From Rhynochetos jubatus (taxonomy: Eukaryota > Chordata > Aves > Eurypygiformes > Rhynochetidae), in the NCBI GenBank assembly GCA_027574665.1, contig CM050657.1:14706404-14770403 (forward strand): DNA of 64,000 bases. The letters are read 5' to 3'. The notes beneath the pieces were generated by a model. The model did not search any database, was not told the DNA's origin, and saw only the letters and a program-made list of their open reading frames with translations. Every line of letters begins with the position of its first letter. Within the stretch, counting starts at the first letter, position 1. The position numbers and the translations under genes were made by a program. Positions 1-14,182 of the stretch are shown in pieces.

Positions 1-805
1 CACTGGGACTTATCAAGGTGATAACAGTTTTGCAGTTAAGCCATTTAAATCCCTCTCTGCCCCTTCCTGACCACAGTGCACACTACAAAGTAGATTTCCT
101 TTTGATCCTCTCAAATATAAACATTTAACAGTCAAGGTTTTTAAGACAATTATTTGAGCTTAATTTACTAATCCTTTTAATGTCAACTGCCACACCGCCG
201 ACTAACTAGTCTGTGGTCTAAACACATATGGAGTTAACATAAGACTTCTAGTTATGGAAAGTAAAATGCAGATGAGTCTTCTTTTTTGTTTCCTCACAGT
301 GAGAGGTTTGTCTACCCAGAAAAAGATGAGGTTTACTAGTAAATGTAGCACGAATCATAGCTGAGGGGAGTCCTGCAGTTGGAGACCTGGCCACCATCTC
401 TTTTGGTCTCACCCATCAGACCTTGAGAGACTGTGCTTGACAAATCCCAGGATAGCTCGGCTTGGGCTTGGTATGAAATATGAACGTTCATGTTGTCAGC
501 GATAAGTGCGTTGAGGCCTGCAGTGTTGTAGCAATAGCTGGTACATGCTTGCCCAGGCTGGCACCCAGAGCAAGACACCTGAACCTGGGTATCTGGTCTG
601 GGTGCAGACAGGAGTTGTTTTCCAGGGGAGCTCACGCTCTGTTTGGGGGCACCTGCCGCTGTGAGTGCCCATCCTTGTGTACTTTGTTCACGTTGATCTG
701 TCAGGCTCCCCAGATTAATGTACAGTACGCTGAGAGTGCAGGATGAGATAAATTACAGAGAAATAAAGACTTGTCTTTTCTCCCAAAACAGCCGAGTTAA
801 CACTT

Positions 806-1130
806 AGAATCATAGAATCACAGAATGGTTTGGATTGGAAAGAACTTTAAAGCCCATCCAGTTCCAGCCCCCCTGCCATGGGCAGGGACACCCTCCACTA
901 GACCAGGTTGCTCAAAGCCTCCTCAAGCCTGGCCTTGAACACTGCCAGGGATGGGGCATCCACAGCTTCTCTGGGCAACCTGTTCCAGTGCCTCCCCACC
1001 CTCTCCGGGAAGAATTTCTTCCTGATGTCCAATCTAAATCTCCCCGCTTTCAATTTAAACCCTTGTCCTGTCGCTACAGGCCCTTGTAAAAAGTGCCCCC
1101 CCAGCTTCCTTGTAGGCCCCTTGAAGGCAA
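806..1130 (-). mobile_element. CR1 LINE 3' fragment (5'-truncated)
   Basis: The plus strand begins with the reverse complement of the CR1 terminal repeat (AGAATCATAGAATCACAG) and continues with the well-known avian CR1 3' end: the block around 896-906 (tagaccaggttg), the block around 949-975 (ggatggggcatccacag), and the region to about 1070 ending in ccgctttcaatttaaaccc. The element therefore points left, with its 3' end at about 806. It is 5'-truncated near 1130, as is usual for CR1, and carries no intact reading frame. It closely resembles the copies at 16191-16482 and 27287-27622. Confidence 0.93.
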
Positions 1131-3160
1131 CTTCTAAGTAGCTCATCCTAATTCAGTTTACACATTGCTCCCCTGACTAGCTTAAAGACATTATTAGAGT
1201 TTGGCCTAAAATATTGCCATCTGTAGTAAATCCTCTCCAGTTCTGTAGCACAGTGCTGTGAATTTTCTAGTGTCATGCATTAAGCTTTAGGGATTTGGAA
1301 CCAAGTCCTGAGCAAAGTCCTGTGTTTTCGGGTGTTCCCTCTTCGTGAGATAACTTCTGCTTGTTTGCTTTCCTCACGAGAAAGGACCTTTTCATCCTCA
1401 AAAGGTGACGCCTGCGTTCTGCTGCCCGGTGTGGTCGGGTCTGCCGGTGAGTCAGTGTGCAGAGCACGGGGGTAGAGGCTCTGCACTGGAGGCATTTGTG
1501 ACTGTGGTTTCAGACGAAAGTGAGACGATGTGTTTCACCAAGCTGCTGAGGCTGGGCAAGAGGAGGGAAAGGATATTTTGTCCATGCCATCTTGTAAATA
1601 TGTTCCTTGATCTTCCTGCAAGTCTGTCAGTTTTACAGGAAGCCTGTTCTTGCCATGCATATTCTGTTTGGATAGCAACCGTGATCTCACCTACAGAGCC
1701 TGTGCAGAATTGCTTCCAGGAGATCTTTTTTTTTTCCCCCCTCATTTCTGCAGTAATGGCTCACAAAGAAAGGTTTACATAATATTTTAATATTACTTAA
1801 GGCAGAAAAGATCCAAACCTCTTGGATGGCTTTGAAATCTTTTAGCTGTTTTAACTCTGTGCCACTACTGGACAGTTTTGCTGTGGACATCTGCTTTTTA
1901 CCTGCATGGGATTGTCTGTTTGTAAAATTAGACAAGTCTTTCACAGGCTCGCTTGTTTGTAAAGAGCACCAAAAACGCCTAATGAAAAGCACTAGGCAGG
2001 TATTAGGTGTTGGCATTGCATACTGCAGCTGTATTTTATGGGGAGCATGGAGTTTCATAAAGTATCAGAATAGCGTGGTGGAGCAAACCTCCCTTCCAGA
2101 GACTTTAAAGGTGATAGTACAGATAGGACCAGAGTTCTCCTTTTATTATTCAAGTTGACTGGAGTTTTTTCATTAGAAGCTTGAGAAGTGTTTGGTTTCT
2201 GCCTATAGAGAAACGTTGGAGGATTAGTGTCACAGAGACAAATTTTGATGGGTGCAAAGTTTCAAACCATTTTCCGGTCTTTTCCAGTGTTTCAACATGT
2301 AATTTTCATTTCCTTGTTTGCTTTGCACTTTGTATTTCAATGGCGTGGGACAAAATAGAGCCCCTGAAGAGAAGAGGGGTCAGGGCAGAGGGGGAAATGG
2401 AGATTCGGGAGGTGGGTGCAGGAGAGAGGGGCTGGAGGAGGAGGCCGTTGGAAGAGGTGTAGCCAGGAATCTAAGAAACCCAAAAGCTATTTCTAAGACT
2501 CATTCCAAATGTTTCTAATTTCATTCATATCTTTTTGTTTCCTTTACTGCTTAACTGGGACAAGAAAACTAAAGCCAGGAAAGTCCAATCATAGTGGGAA
2601 GCAAAAACCTAAATATTGGAGAGAGAAAAAAGGCCGTTCTTTGCAAAGCGGTTCTGCCGTTTGCCTGTCTCCCATTGTTGGTGTTACTGTGGAAAATGTA
2701 TAACATCACTCTTTTGGAAAGCGCAAGAGCCTGTTCAAGTAGAGATGGTTTATATAGTCTAACATGGAAGAACTTGAGGATATCTATTTCTTTACCATTT
2801 GCCTAATAATAAGTGAGCCTGTTGACCTCCGCTGGACTATTACAAATGTGAAACTTGGCACTCAAAATTGCTTGCTCTAAATTTTCCAGTTGCTTTCTCT
2901 TTTTCCATTTGATGTCATCCTGCCAACTAGTGATTTTATTATTATAAACAGGACATTGTATTCACTTTTAAGAAGAAATATGAAGCTGAAGGTAAAATTA
3001 CAAACTGCAGTTTCTCAGCTGGCAAAATACAAAACAATGAGCTAAAAATACTGAGCAGAGAAAGGGTGCTGTGGCAAGAAACTCTGAAATATCTACAAGA
3101 TGGATGTGGTCTGAGTAGCAGGGACTGACTGACTTCCACTGAGCAGCTCCGAACTCCTGA

Positions 3161-3955
3161 GAATCACCAAACCTTTGAGGCTGGAAGGCACCTCTGGAGG
3201 TCATCTATTCTAACCCCCTTGCTCAGAGCAGGGTGAACCAGAGCAGGCTGCTCAGGGCTGTGTCCCTTTGGGGTTTGGATATTTCCAGAGCTGGAGATTC
3301 CACAACCCCTTTGAGGAACGTGTTCTGGGGTTCAGTCACCCTTACAGTGACAGTGTGGGTGTTTTTACCTTTAGATGGAATCTCCCGTGTTTTGTGCCCA
3401 TGGCCTCTTGTCCTGTTGCTGGATACCCAACAGGAGGAGAGTCTGGCTCTGGTTTTTTACTCCCTGCCGTCAGGTCTGTTTTCACATTGGTAAGATCTGC
3501 CTGCGTGAGCTTCCCTTCTCAAAGCTGGACAGTCCCAGCACTCTCAGCCTCTCCCTGTAGGTTGGATGCTCCAATTCCTTAATCATCATGGAGGCCCTTC
3601 AGCACACTCGCACCAGTAAGTCGATGTCTTCCTGGTACTGGGGAGCCCAGAACTGGACACAGTGCTCCAGCTGTGGCCTCACCAGGTAGAGGAGAGGGAT
3701 TGCTTTTCTGACCTGCTGGACCACTCTTCCTAATGCGGCCCAGGAGGCTGTTGGCCACCTTTGCTACAGCGGCATGTTGTTGGTCCATTGGGGCCCCAGG
3801 TCCTTTCCTGCCAAGCGGCTTTCCAGCTGGTTGGTCCCCAGCCTGTACTGGTGCAGGGGCTCCCTATGCACAGGACTTTGTTTTTCTCTTTGAGCTTCAT
3901 GAGATCCCCATCAGCCTGTTTCTCTGCCGAGGTCCCTCTGAATGGCAGCGTAACT
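3161..3955 (-). mobile_element. Older CR1 LINE fragment, about 0.8 kb
   Basis: This is a diverged CR1 on the minus strand. The plus strand starts gaatcaccaaacctttgagg and runs through blocks typical of older avian CR1 families: the ggaaggcacctctggaggtcat-like start, a block around 3230-3300 about a clustered gctgctcagggctgtgtcc, and the segment near 3645-3690 (agaactggacacagtg, ctccagctgtggcctcacc). It lacks the clean ATTCTATG tail of the younger copies. It contains indels and short diverged stretches (for example around 3340-3480), so it is an old, non-functional insertion. The subfamily name needs a RepeatMasker run. Confidence 0.88.
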
Positions 3956-4379
3956 GTCCCTTCCTCACGTGAAGCTACAGGGCTTGGAGGGCATCAGACT
4001 GGGGACAGCAAGGATCCGCTGCATTGGCAGGGGACAATTAATGCTCATTTGCTTCCCTTGCAGGGCAGAGTTAATGGACTTTGCTCTTGCTGGCACAGAG
4101 CTCAAATGCAATGAAGCTTTCAGTTAAAATTTACGTCTTGATATTTCAGCATGTGACCTCAATTGCAACTGACCTGAAGCTGTCCAGGTTATTGAAGGCT
4201 AAATTGTAATTTTGGCTGCCCACTCAGAAATGTAGCGTCCTCCCTCTGGTTGGTAAGGGAGGACGAGTGGAGGAGCTGTGCTCTGTCTGTGCGCGCTGTA
4301 GAGGGAAGCTCCGTAGCGGTGTTTGTAACTGGAAAGCACTGGCAGCAGGACAGTACCTGCACTGCAGCTCTGCCCGCTG

Positions 4380-4395
4380 TTTCTTTCTTTCTTTC
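4380..4395. repeat. (TTTC)4 microsatellite
   Basis: Four perfect TTTC units followed by TTACAG. Because it resembles a polypyrimidine tract plus AG it could mimic a splice acceptor, but no exon-like sequence follows. Confidence 0.85.
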
Positions 4396-6130
4396 TTACA
4401 GCCCCTAACAAGGATTAGCAGTGCTCATAGTAAAGGTTCGGCAGTGTGCTCTTTGCTGTAGGTGCCCAAGGAGATTATTGGCTGATAAAATTAGAGGTGA
4501 TGTTAAAAATGGGAGCCTTGAGCTGTGCAAGGGGTGTTAGAGAAAGGCAGTCAGCCTCTGAAACAGATGTCTTTTCAAGGCAGGTGGATGACTTGAGTTA
4601 GAAATGAGTTCAAGTCAGATAAAACATCATTAAACAGCTTGTTTCCTGGAGATTTTCCACTACAAAAAGCTGGTGTTGAGTAGAGCAAGACTTACTCAGC
4701 TATACTAGGATATGTAAAAATGCTCTGGTTTCTGGTGGAAACTGAGAAATGAGTTGTTTAGCAAATGTATAAGCAGCATTGCTACAGACCTGACTGTTAT
4801 CTTGGCACAGAGCAGAGACACAAACAGGGCCAGATTATGATCTCTGCCCTCGCACTGAGCTCTGCTGTGCCTGATTTAATGTTCTCCGTAGGGAGGTACA
4901 AGGCATACAAAGCATTACTCAGTGGAGTCTAAGGATATCAGATCCAGTCCCTCTCTAGCAGGATTGATTCCAGAGGATGGTGATGATAGCGGTATCTGCT
5001 CTGGGTACTTCTGATGTCCAGGCAGTCTGCGGAACGGTATCCATTGTGGATCAGCGAAAGGCGCTCGTGTTAGCTCCATCCTCACCCATTAGCTGAGTAA
5101 GTAAAACTGAGTAAATACAGTGCTGCTGTCAGTGACGTGATTCAGCTCACTGCTTCGGGTTGGCTTCTTCAGGTCCTCCTCTCTGTTTTCGTAACATTTT
5201 CTACCACGCTATAGCTACAGCAGTTGGGGTGACACTGTTTTGCACAGAATGATGCGTGGTCTTTGCCCTCAGATGATGTTGGTGCCAGGGGCTGGTGTAC
5301 ATAGGCACACTGGCAACTTCACTGCTGTTTTTCCTTACAGGAGAGCGCCTATGGTCATTGGAAGTGCAGCTTCGAGCCGAACTGGTGGTGTGCAGTCGGA
5401 CAGGATTATTGTGTTCTGATCTTGTAGGCCATCAAAACTGAGCTTGCTTAGTAAGAACCTGTTTAGTTGTGGAAAAGTAGTAACTTGTGTGACTAGGTGG
5501 TTATACGTACAGTCTTGTTGTATGGAGAGAAATGGAGGGAATAACAGAAGGGGATGAGGATAAAACCTTAAATCAATTTGAGAACATGTTCATTTCTTAC
5601 TGGATTCCACTGGATCACAAGGTGGGCTTTTGATGAGCAGAAGACAGTGTTCTATCCTCTCATGCTTATATCTGCTAAGTGACCCAGTTGAGGTGTGCCA
5701 AATTCTGCCACTGCCCTTGATAACACAGTGCTTTGCTGGTGCCCTTCTCCTAGCACAGGGATAGGTAGGAGATGATGGATCCAAGACCTTGACCCAGGTA
5801 TGTGTCTGTGATGCAGTAGAAGAAACACGGAACTTCTTCCATAGGTGAGGCTGTATGTACCTGCTATGGGATTTTGGGGCCGATCATTGATCACTAGGAC
5901 AAGCTGGTTGTTACAAGGAACATTTTCCTCGTGGCTCCATTCTGATGGAGTGGTCTGAAGCCAGCTTTGACCATGCTTCATCCACCCTGAAGTATTTTGG
6001 TGATTGGATCCTTGTTCCCAGGTTATTCTCAGGTCCTTGCTCTCTAAAAAGAAAAAAATATATAGTATAGATGGCACATATGCAGGTGTATGAGGCTGGG
6101 TTGTACTGGAGGTATCACAGCATGGATTAG

Positions 6131-6560
6131 AAGTGGGACAGTTTGGAAAAGGCTAACAAAAATGTTCTGGGAGTTGAGGGATTGATTTACAAGGAAGGAT
6201 TAACTGTTCAATGTGTATTTGCCAACACTGAAACGAGAAGTTTGCGAAAGATACAGGAGTTGATAGTTAAAATATGTAAACCAAAATGAAAAAATGAGAA
6301 TTGTTTAAGGTGGTGGGAGGATAGAGAGGGGTGTTATGAGGACAAGTAAGGTAAAACAAAGAGGAAACCTTTCCTGTCCAGCCTAAAATAGATTTACTTA
6401 GACTGCTAAAGAAAGTATTGGAAACTCCATCACTAAAGATGCTTAATACCATACTGGAGAAAGCCCTTGCAAATGTATTGTCATGGGTAGTGCGGCTCTG
6501 ACCTATGGGGGTTGGATGACCTAATGTCTCTTCCATTTCTAGCTCTGTGCATCTATGATT
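6131..6560 (+). mobile_element. Ancient CR1 LINE 3' fragment
   Basis: The plus strand matches, with many substitutions, the 3' untranslated part of old CR1 families: ggctaacaaaaatgttctgg near 6151, the block ttggaaactccatcact near 6418-6436, ggttggatgacctaatgtc near 6510, and a terminal tctatgatt at 6552. The orientation is plus, with the 3' end near 6560. Compared with the other copies it is heavily diverged, indicating an insertion well before the younger CR1s here. It has no reading frame. Confidence 0.78.
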
Positions 6561-9500
6561 AAAGTAGTTTATATAATGCAAGTGCATTTTCAATTACACT
6601 CCACCTTCTTGCGTGGGATAGTGGTGGTGCAGAGACCTCATTATATTTGTGGCACAATTACAGCATGACTTGTAGGAAATACTGCTGGGACTCGGTCTCT
6701 GAGAGACTCTGATCTCATTTATATATATGTTGGCTTTTCAAGCCGTTCAGGTGTGTTACAAGACTGCAGTGTTCTTTTCTTCCCCTCTTCTTCCTTACTT
6801 GGAGGCCATAAATACAGAGAAGGAATAATTGATTCTGGTTCAGCAAACCAGTGAGCAGGCCTTGGTGCAAATGTAAATGTTTATTGTTGTAGATATGTAA
6901 TACATCAGGATTCGTTCTCAGCCACTCTCTTGGACCGAGGTCTCTTTTCTGAACCAGAACAGGACATTAGCTGAAGCATAAACACAGAGAAATTAAAAAG
7001 AAAGGTACTGGCTGGATGTAGAAAGTTGGGCTTTCAGTGCATTTTATGCTGCGCTGGATTTTTATGGGGCTTATGACAGTTAGTGTTTGGAGGGGGCGGG
7101 TTTTGCTTCCAATTATTTTGTAATTTCATTTCATTTTGGAATTTATGCACCACGCAAAAAGAGTTTTGTGATGTGTCAAGTATCTTTGTCAGTGTGTTGC
7201 AGGACCTTCAGAGGTTTGTCAGAGTACTTACATTGTGTGCATATTTTTTTAATATATTCCTTTTAAGAATCTCTCTTGGACGGAGCCGCTCTGGGGCTTT
7301 AACTAAAATCTGCCAGCATCAAGTGTGACAAATGTTGTAGACACTAACGTAGTAGGTATCTTTAGGAGTGGGATGTTGAAGTCTCTAAAATGTTCAAATA
7401 CTGATTGTTCTCTGAAATTTCTCTGAGAAAGAGCACTTCATCCCCATTTGAGTGATGAACATTAGTGGAATTGGTCCCATGCTTATTGGCACTTTATAAC
7501 AAATCTGTGCAGACACCGTGGTCGAGCTGGGTTTACTTGTGATTGAAGAATGAGATTGATTTTTGTAGTTGCCATAACAATTGGACTGTTGTGTGAAAAA
7601 ATTCTGGTAGCGTTCACTGGAGTGAGTTGACAGCTCTAGGTTGCCTGTTCCCAAATTAAAACAACTGTTTCCAGCTCTGAGAAATGATGCCTGTTTAACT
7701 TTTGCAAGATGGAGCTCAGCAGGGTCTTAGAAATGACCTGAAGAGCTTAAAGATTCTGAAAGTGCCTTTGCTGTGCTTAATTTTAAAATGCCAGCTTTGA
7801 GCTGAAGTTAATAAGAGTAAACCAGGAGGCCAAGCTTTCACTCCCACCAGGCTATTGTATGTACTCACAAAGTGGAGAGAACAGGACAATCTGAGGAGTC
7901 CCTAGAAGAATGTAAATGCATTGCAAGTGTCTAGACATGCAGTCACTCGTACTGTAAACGTCTTCACACTGACATACTCAAGTTTAAAGGAGGCTTGCAC
8001 TGCCTAAGCTTTAATAAACAAAATGATGGGCATTGCTGTCTCTCACCTCCAGAAGCAGTCTGGTCTTTGGAAACAGGCTAACTCTTCTGCAAAAGAGGTG
8101 GCTTGGTGCTTCACGAGCAGTTGGATGCCTGGAGGAGATGTGGGCTGTGAGCACCAAGCCTGGGCAGGGCGGATGGTCAGCGTGCAGGGAGCTGCTGGGG
8201 TCTTTAGTCGTGCAGTGTTTGTGTGCTGGGAATTCACAGGCAGCAGGGTTCGGCCACCTTTTCCAGGCTAGTGGGTGCTGTGGCTTCTGGTGTGTTCTTT
8301 GTTCTCTTTTGTAGTTGTTTTGGGTGTGTTGGTTCTCACGAATGACCAGTGATCATGGCAGGAGACTGCCTCAGTCCAAAAGTCGCTCTCGGGGGAGAGT
8401 CAGGGTACATAAGGTAACGAAGTTCAGGCACCTTAGTTCTACCTAAGCCCCTTTGCCAGGGTCCGCTGGTGGGAGACCTTTGGTGGCTCCCTGCTCAACC
8501 CCTTCCGTAGCTGCTCTATCTGCAGGCAGAGGCCCCCGGCTCTCTCCATCTCAGTCTAAATTCTGCCCATGACCTCAGCCCTGAGCAGTCCAACTTCAGG
8601 CAAATGGTAACGCTGGGGCTTCATTCCGAGTGATGTGAGTTGGTGCTGGCTGCAGCTAGGGCCAGGAGGGGTGATGATCTGCAGCACGCAGCAGTGTGGA
8701 CGCAGTTAGGCTGCCCAGCTGACTTGTACTTGCGACGCCTGGGATGCCCTTCCTCCATCCTCTGCTGCGGCTGGTTTGTGCTTGCTTGTTCAGGACTGCT
8801 GCCTGCAGACGGTCACTTGAGCTGGTAAGGACAGAATCTTGCTTCATCAAGGGTTTTCTGGTGCTCTGGAGGGTACATGCCTTTCTCTGAACGGTTATTT
8901 CACGGCTGTTGGCATTTGTTGGAGCAGTCCATCTCCCCGCTGGCGGGTTGGCTCAACTGCTGGTGGCTGGGCAGGCCACCCCATTGTGTTAGGAGGATTT
9001 GCTTGGCTACATGGTGCTGCTCTGTCTACCGTGTTCACACCGGCGCTTTTCTCCGTTAGCAGTACCAAGCTGCAGTCGCACCAGTAACACCCAAACGTTG
9101 CCTGATAACTGGCCATGCCAAAACCATGCCTCTGATACAGCCTGGGCCTGTGGCAGTGCTTCATCTGGATCCAGGTAGCCTTCCACTCGAGTGAAGATGG
9201 AGCCCTGACCACTGGGACTTGTGTCATAGGTGTTTGTATTCTGTGGCTAACTCTGATGTGTTGAATTCTGAACGGTTTAGCTGGCAACAATTGAAATACT
9301 GTACTGAACCTTGCAGCTGCAAGGGTACAGTATTTTCTCTGCTGATTCTTGTGAATACCTTTGCATAGATGTACGTGTTTGCACAAAGAAAAACAAACTG
9401 CTGTTGCAGTCCTGTGATCTGTGAACATTTTAATTACCAGGACAGTAATTGCACCTCACCAACAAACCACTTATCTCTACTGCTGCACTAGCCATTTATT

Positions 9501-12500
9501 TTAGGTCCTGTTAAAGGTAAAAAGACAAACTGCTCTGCGGATACGCTGGTCTGCTTTAATTAGGCTTCCTTAAGCTGTGCAAAGAGAAACTGCACTTCAT
9601 TAGCTTTCCTTAAATTAGGATTGATATACCAGCCCGTATATGTGCATGCTGTCGTTACTGTCTGATAAACTAAGTGCACTATTCCGCAATTTTTTTCCCC
9701 AGATGGTTGATTTGCAAGATGGCAGACGGAGCTTTGTCTTTAGCAGCGCTATTGTCACTGCCTGGGGTTAGAGGTGGCTGGACCAGCGCTCCCGAGCACT
9801 GCCTGCGGCTGGCAGGGTCTGGGCAGTCTGTGTGTGGCTCATGCTTTCCTGACTCTTCCTTGTAGGTCCCTGAGGCTCGGTGTGAGCGCTTCCCCTGATC
9901 CTCCGAAACTCCCGTAGGCATTGCCTCGCTCAGGTGCAGGAGACCTCTGGCCACAAAGAGGAGGGAGAAAGGATTTTATTCTTCCATTGGCAGAACTTCC
10001 ATGCCAGAGCAGGTCCACATCTGCAAATCTGCATTAAACGTGTTTTGGGCAAAGAAACTCCTGTAAAAAGCGGAAGTTTCCACACAGAAATGTTTATTTA
10101 CCATCAGTGTGAGGAGGCTGGGGGGTCCTTAAAGGCACGTGTTTATCTCTAGTCCTTTCCAGCATGAAGACCAGAAAATCTCTTAGCTCCGTGTGTCTCT
10201 ATCTCCTAACCCGGTTTCCTTTAACTAACCAAGCTGTGTGTATGTTGGAACGATTGGACCTGGAACATCTCATTGCTTTTACAAAGTATGTTTTGACAAT
10301 TCTTAAATGAATAAACCAGATTTTTATTAGGTGTAATGACAATGAGAGATGGCTCCTTCGGGGCTTTTAAAGAAAGGGGGAGAGGGGGATGCTCAAGCTC
10401 CTTAACCCACCAGGTCACCTTGACAGCCCTCCAGAAGCTGGAGGCGGCTGCCAATTTGTATTTACCTGTGGTCAGTGCAAAAGTGCGTACGTGTAGTCGG
10501 GATATTTGCTCGTGCTCAAGCAACGTCTTTGTTAGCAGGTGCATAAAAAGTACCGTGGCCTTGCGGTTTAGTCATACAACCCACGGCGGGTTGGTTTTGT
10601 TATTGGTTACGGTGAGGAACGTGGCCTGATCTCTGCGAGATCCTTTGTGCCACAGCCTTTGGGGTATTGTACAGCCAGACATTATGGTCAGGGGAGGAAT
10701 TTGAGCAGCTCCTTCCTCTTTGCGGGGTGGACTTGTCACATAGCTGGGAGCAATGTGATTTCTTCACCCAGATGGTTTGTGTCAGCTGCCTCCTGGGTCC
10801 TCCCCGGGGTTTGTGCCGAGTAGCTGGCACGGGTGCCAAGGGAGGGAACAGCTCGCACCCACACCCAGCCTGTCCTCCCTTTGCCAGCACCTCTCTGGAG
10901 CGTGCTGGAGATAAAAGGTGATACCGGTAGGGCTGGAGGAAAAGCAGGAGATAGCTGGGAACATGCCTTCCTCCGAGGCCTTGCCCTGGAATAGCCTGAT
11001 TGCGGGGTGCTGCCCTCGGGCTCAGCGCTGTGGTCCCATCACTCGGTGGATTGTTTTCTTTCCCACATGCCAGCCCTGGTTCCTATAGCCATCTGAAACT
11101 TCTCCAGTAATAAAAACTGAAAACCAGAAATATAATTCATCACACTTAATAATGCAATTACTGGTGAGCAGAATTTTCTTAGCAGACTTCAGCTAGGTGC
11201 ACTGCCGCGTGCCAGGATTATCTCACTGCCGTGAACTTTGAGCTCTGCTTGCAGATCGCCTTCTCTTGTCCCATTGACTGCCTGGCCATCGGCTCCACAA
11301 CACTTCTGCAGAGCCCTTATGCCAGGGAGTATCATTCCCTGTGTTACTTGCTCAGTGACTTTCTTACCTCACCTTGCAGTCTGTGCCCGGAATAAACTGC
11401 CGGTGACAAGCTACAAGCCCAAGTCCCTTGAGTAGTTTTAAAGGAGAAGCGGATCAGAGCCTGGTGGTAAAACATATCCCAGCTGTGCTACACATAGAAA
11501 TGCTGCATCAGTATTTGTCTGGACCCCTCTTCAGCTTTGCATCTGTGAGTTTAAGTATCTCAGATGGCAAGCTGTGTCTGTGCCTGCAGTTTGCACGCAA
11601 AGAGGCTGCTCGGGGCCTGGCCAACACGGCCCGAAGGGCAACGAGCTGGGCATGAACTGCTGCCCGGGTGGGCTGGGGGCTGCCCCGCCGGCCCAGCAGG
11701 TTTAGGGCTCTCTGAACTGGTGCCATCATCGACCTCTGCGGTAGATTTGACTGGCCAAATATACCTCAGCGAAGCAGCCCGTTAGTTGCTACCCTTGTAT
11801 GAATGTGTTCAGAATTTGGCACCCGTGTATTTATGCTCGCTTCTTTCCAGGGCAGACTGCAAATATGCACTTTGTTGAAACCAGTCTGCTAATTTTTGAA
11901 CTGCCTGGAGCTACAATTCACAATGGGTGGCAGATGCTTGTGGTTGCAGGCCCTGAACATCTGGGATTAGCTATCTATTCCCTTGACACAGGAACCCACA
12001 TTCTCTTTGAAGAAGCTCTTTCAATCTTTTTCACGTTCACTTGTCAGATAAAACGTGCCATTAGTGTCCGTCCAGTGCCGTTTGCTCTTTTAAATGAAGT
12101 AACTTGCAGGAGGATGTACTAGAGGTGGCTGTGGAGGGAGTCACAGTGCCAGGATGCTGTTGCCTCTATACCCTGAGGGTTAGCGGGGCGCAGTGTACCA
12201 GTACGTGCAGCTGGCACACATGCATGCCATCCCGCTGCTTGTAGAATAGGTGTCCGTGTGCCTGCATGCCCACGGCTCCCTTAGGAAAGTTGCACAGTAC
12301 TTGAGTGGTGCTATCAGGCAATTCCATCCTTAGGTGCAATTTTAAGGAATATATACTTACGGAAGTAAGATTGCTTGCAAGCCTTTAAACACTGGTTGAT
12401 TCCCAGTGCTGGATAGCTAGACAGCAACAGATCAAAGTCCCAGTGTAGTTGAAAAGATTTTATATCTTTCAGTGTCACGATCTGTAATTTGTTTAGATGC

Positions 12501-14182
12501 GTGCGGAGGATCAGAACCAACGTGTGTCGGGGGATTAAGGCAGCTTTGCCATCCAGTCTGAAAGCTGGCGTATTCTAAAAGATTTTCAAAGTCTCGGAAG
12601 GCAGTGAAGTGGTTTACTGATTTTTATGTCTTTGAAAAATCTCTGTTTAGTGTGCCTGGTGGAATTACATAAATACATGCTGCCAGCTGTCTGACACCAA
12701 CAGATACCACCCAGGGCATTTAAGCACTGCAGTGATACGGCGGCAAAGATAGAGACATTGCTCTCACTGTGCAAGCACCCGTGCAAAGACTCCAAGACTT
12801 GCTAATTCCACGTGACACTTGCTCCTTTCACAGTTTGCTGTAATTTTTCCCCTCCCACCTCTCCTACCCCAGGAGTGTATCAGTGGTTACGCCGTAAGAA
12901 AAATAATACGTGTTTTCATTCCGCGTTTCTAGAAGGGAGTTGCCATCGTGATAGGAGTTTGTCTGCAGCAAAGAGAAAAGAAGCGGTCTGATCTCTTCCT
13001 TGGCAGCCTCAGCCTATACCATTGTGCTTGGGGAGCTTTTAACTAGGGAGGGGCTGAACTTACTCTGAAGGTTAAGATGAAAGCCAAATAAACCAGCAAA
13101 CCCTATTCCGTTACTGTCTTCGCTGCTCCGCAGCTCCAGTCCCGCGTTCCACAGGCTGCTTGGGTGAACGCTGCTGTAGTGCAGGGGCTCGGGCAAGACG
13201 TTGCTGTAAGGCAGCGCAGGATGAAGGGAGACCCTAAGGCAGAGGGGCAGACGTTTCCTCAGTTGGGCACTTCAGGGTTTGGGTCTCACAGGTGCCAGGC
13301 TCTGTGCTTTTAAACACAGTGACTCCTGAGTGAGATGCTGTCCCATCTCCTTGGCCCTAGAGCATTTCTTTGGTCCGTCTTGGTATGTTCCTGGTGTCCC
13401 TGCCACCCACCACTAAGGGCCATATGTACCTAAGCCTTCCAGAGAAGGGCTGCTCTTCCAGGTACCACATAGTACAGCATGTGCGGAGGGGCATTCAGTT
13501 TTTCCTAAGCACCAAGTTGGTTTTCTAGGTCTAATTAGCTGGTTTGGAGCCCTTTCATTCTACATCTTTCACAGTGTTTCCTACTGAACCTGTTTTTCGC
13601 TTTGGTGCATAATAGGCAACATGGATGTTGTAAAGTCCTGCACCTCTTGGGTGTCTTACTGAGACCAAAACTCTCTCTCACTTCTGTTATTATTCGAGTT
13701 GTTTTGTAGAGGATTCGCTGCCTCTGCTTCGTGCTAGCTGTGCTCGTGGAGTTTCAGATGTTGCGATATCTGCTCTTATGCTTGGGGATGGGGGTTATTT
13801 GTGTTCCATTTAGCTTTCCAATTAGGAACAATCTATTTTTACTCTAGCTGCAAGGCATCGAGGCTTTTTCCTACTTGTTTCTTTTGGAGTGAACTTGATG
13901 GGCTAAATTGTTTAGTTTTTGTGGAAGAAACTTAGTAGTGAGATGAAAGCTGTGAAGAGCAAGCAGTTAAACCAAAAAGAAAAATGGACAAAAAACCCAA
14001 GGAGATATTTTTTTTTTACATTAGATTTAGACTTTCAGATTAGATTGGAAGATGTTTCAACAGATGGAGTCTTCTGAAAACATGGTTGTTGTTGTCTGGA
14101 TGTCTCTGATGGTCTCTGTGTTTTGGTACCTTCTTCATGACTGGAAGATAAATCTTTCTTTTCTTCTTTTTTCCTTGGATAG

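Larger units (their letters stand above)
1..14182 (+). other. DIS3L2: DIS3L2 intron, 3' part (upstream of first visible exon)
   Basis: This stretch holds no coding exon that I can recognise. A search by eye for the segment expected just before the first exon (a Pro-Trp-Thr-Ile-Pro-like block known from vertebrate DIS3L2) found nothing, so the preceding exon lies beyond the left edge. It contains three CR1 fragments (near 0.8-1.1, 3.2-4.0 and 6.1-6.6 kb), a short TTTC microsatellite at 4380-4395 and otherwise unique sequence. The intron ends in an AG at 14181-14182 after a T-rich tract, a normal 3' splice site. Open frames here, including a 177-codon minus frame at 8895-9428, have no recognisable domain and look like chance. 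Confidence 0.85.

Noticed and set aside
8895..9428. 177-codon minus-strand open frame
   Set aside because: The length is within chance expectation for six frames of 64 kb, and it has no domain, splice context or codon pattern supporting a gene.
10427..10443. 7-bp-arm hairpin CCTCCAG/CTGGAGG
   Set aside because: Arms this short are expected many times by chance in 64 kb.
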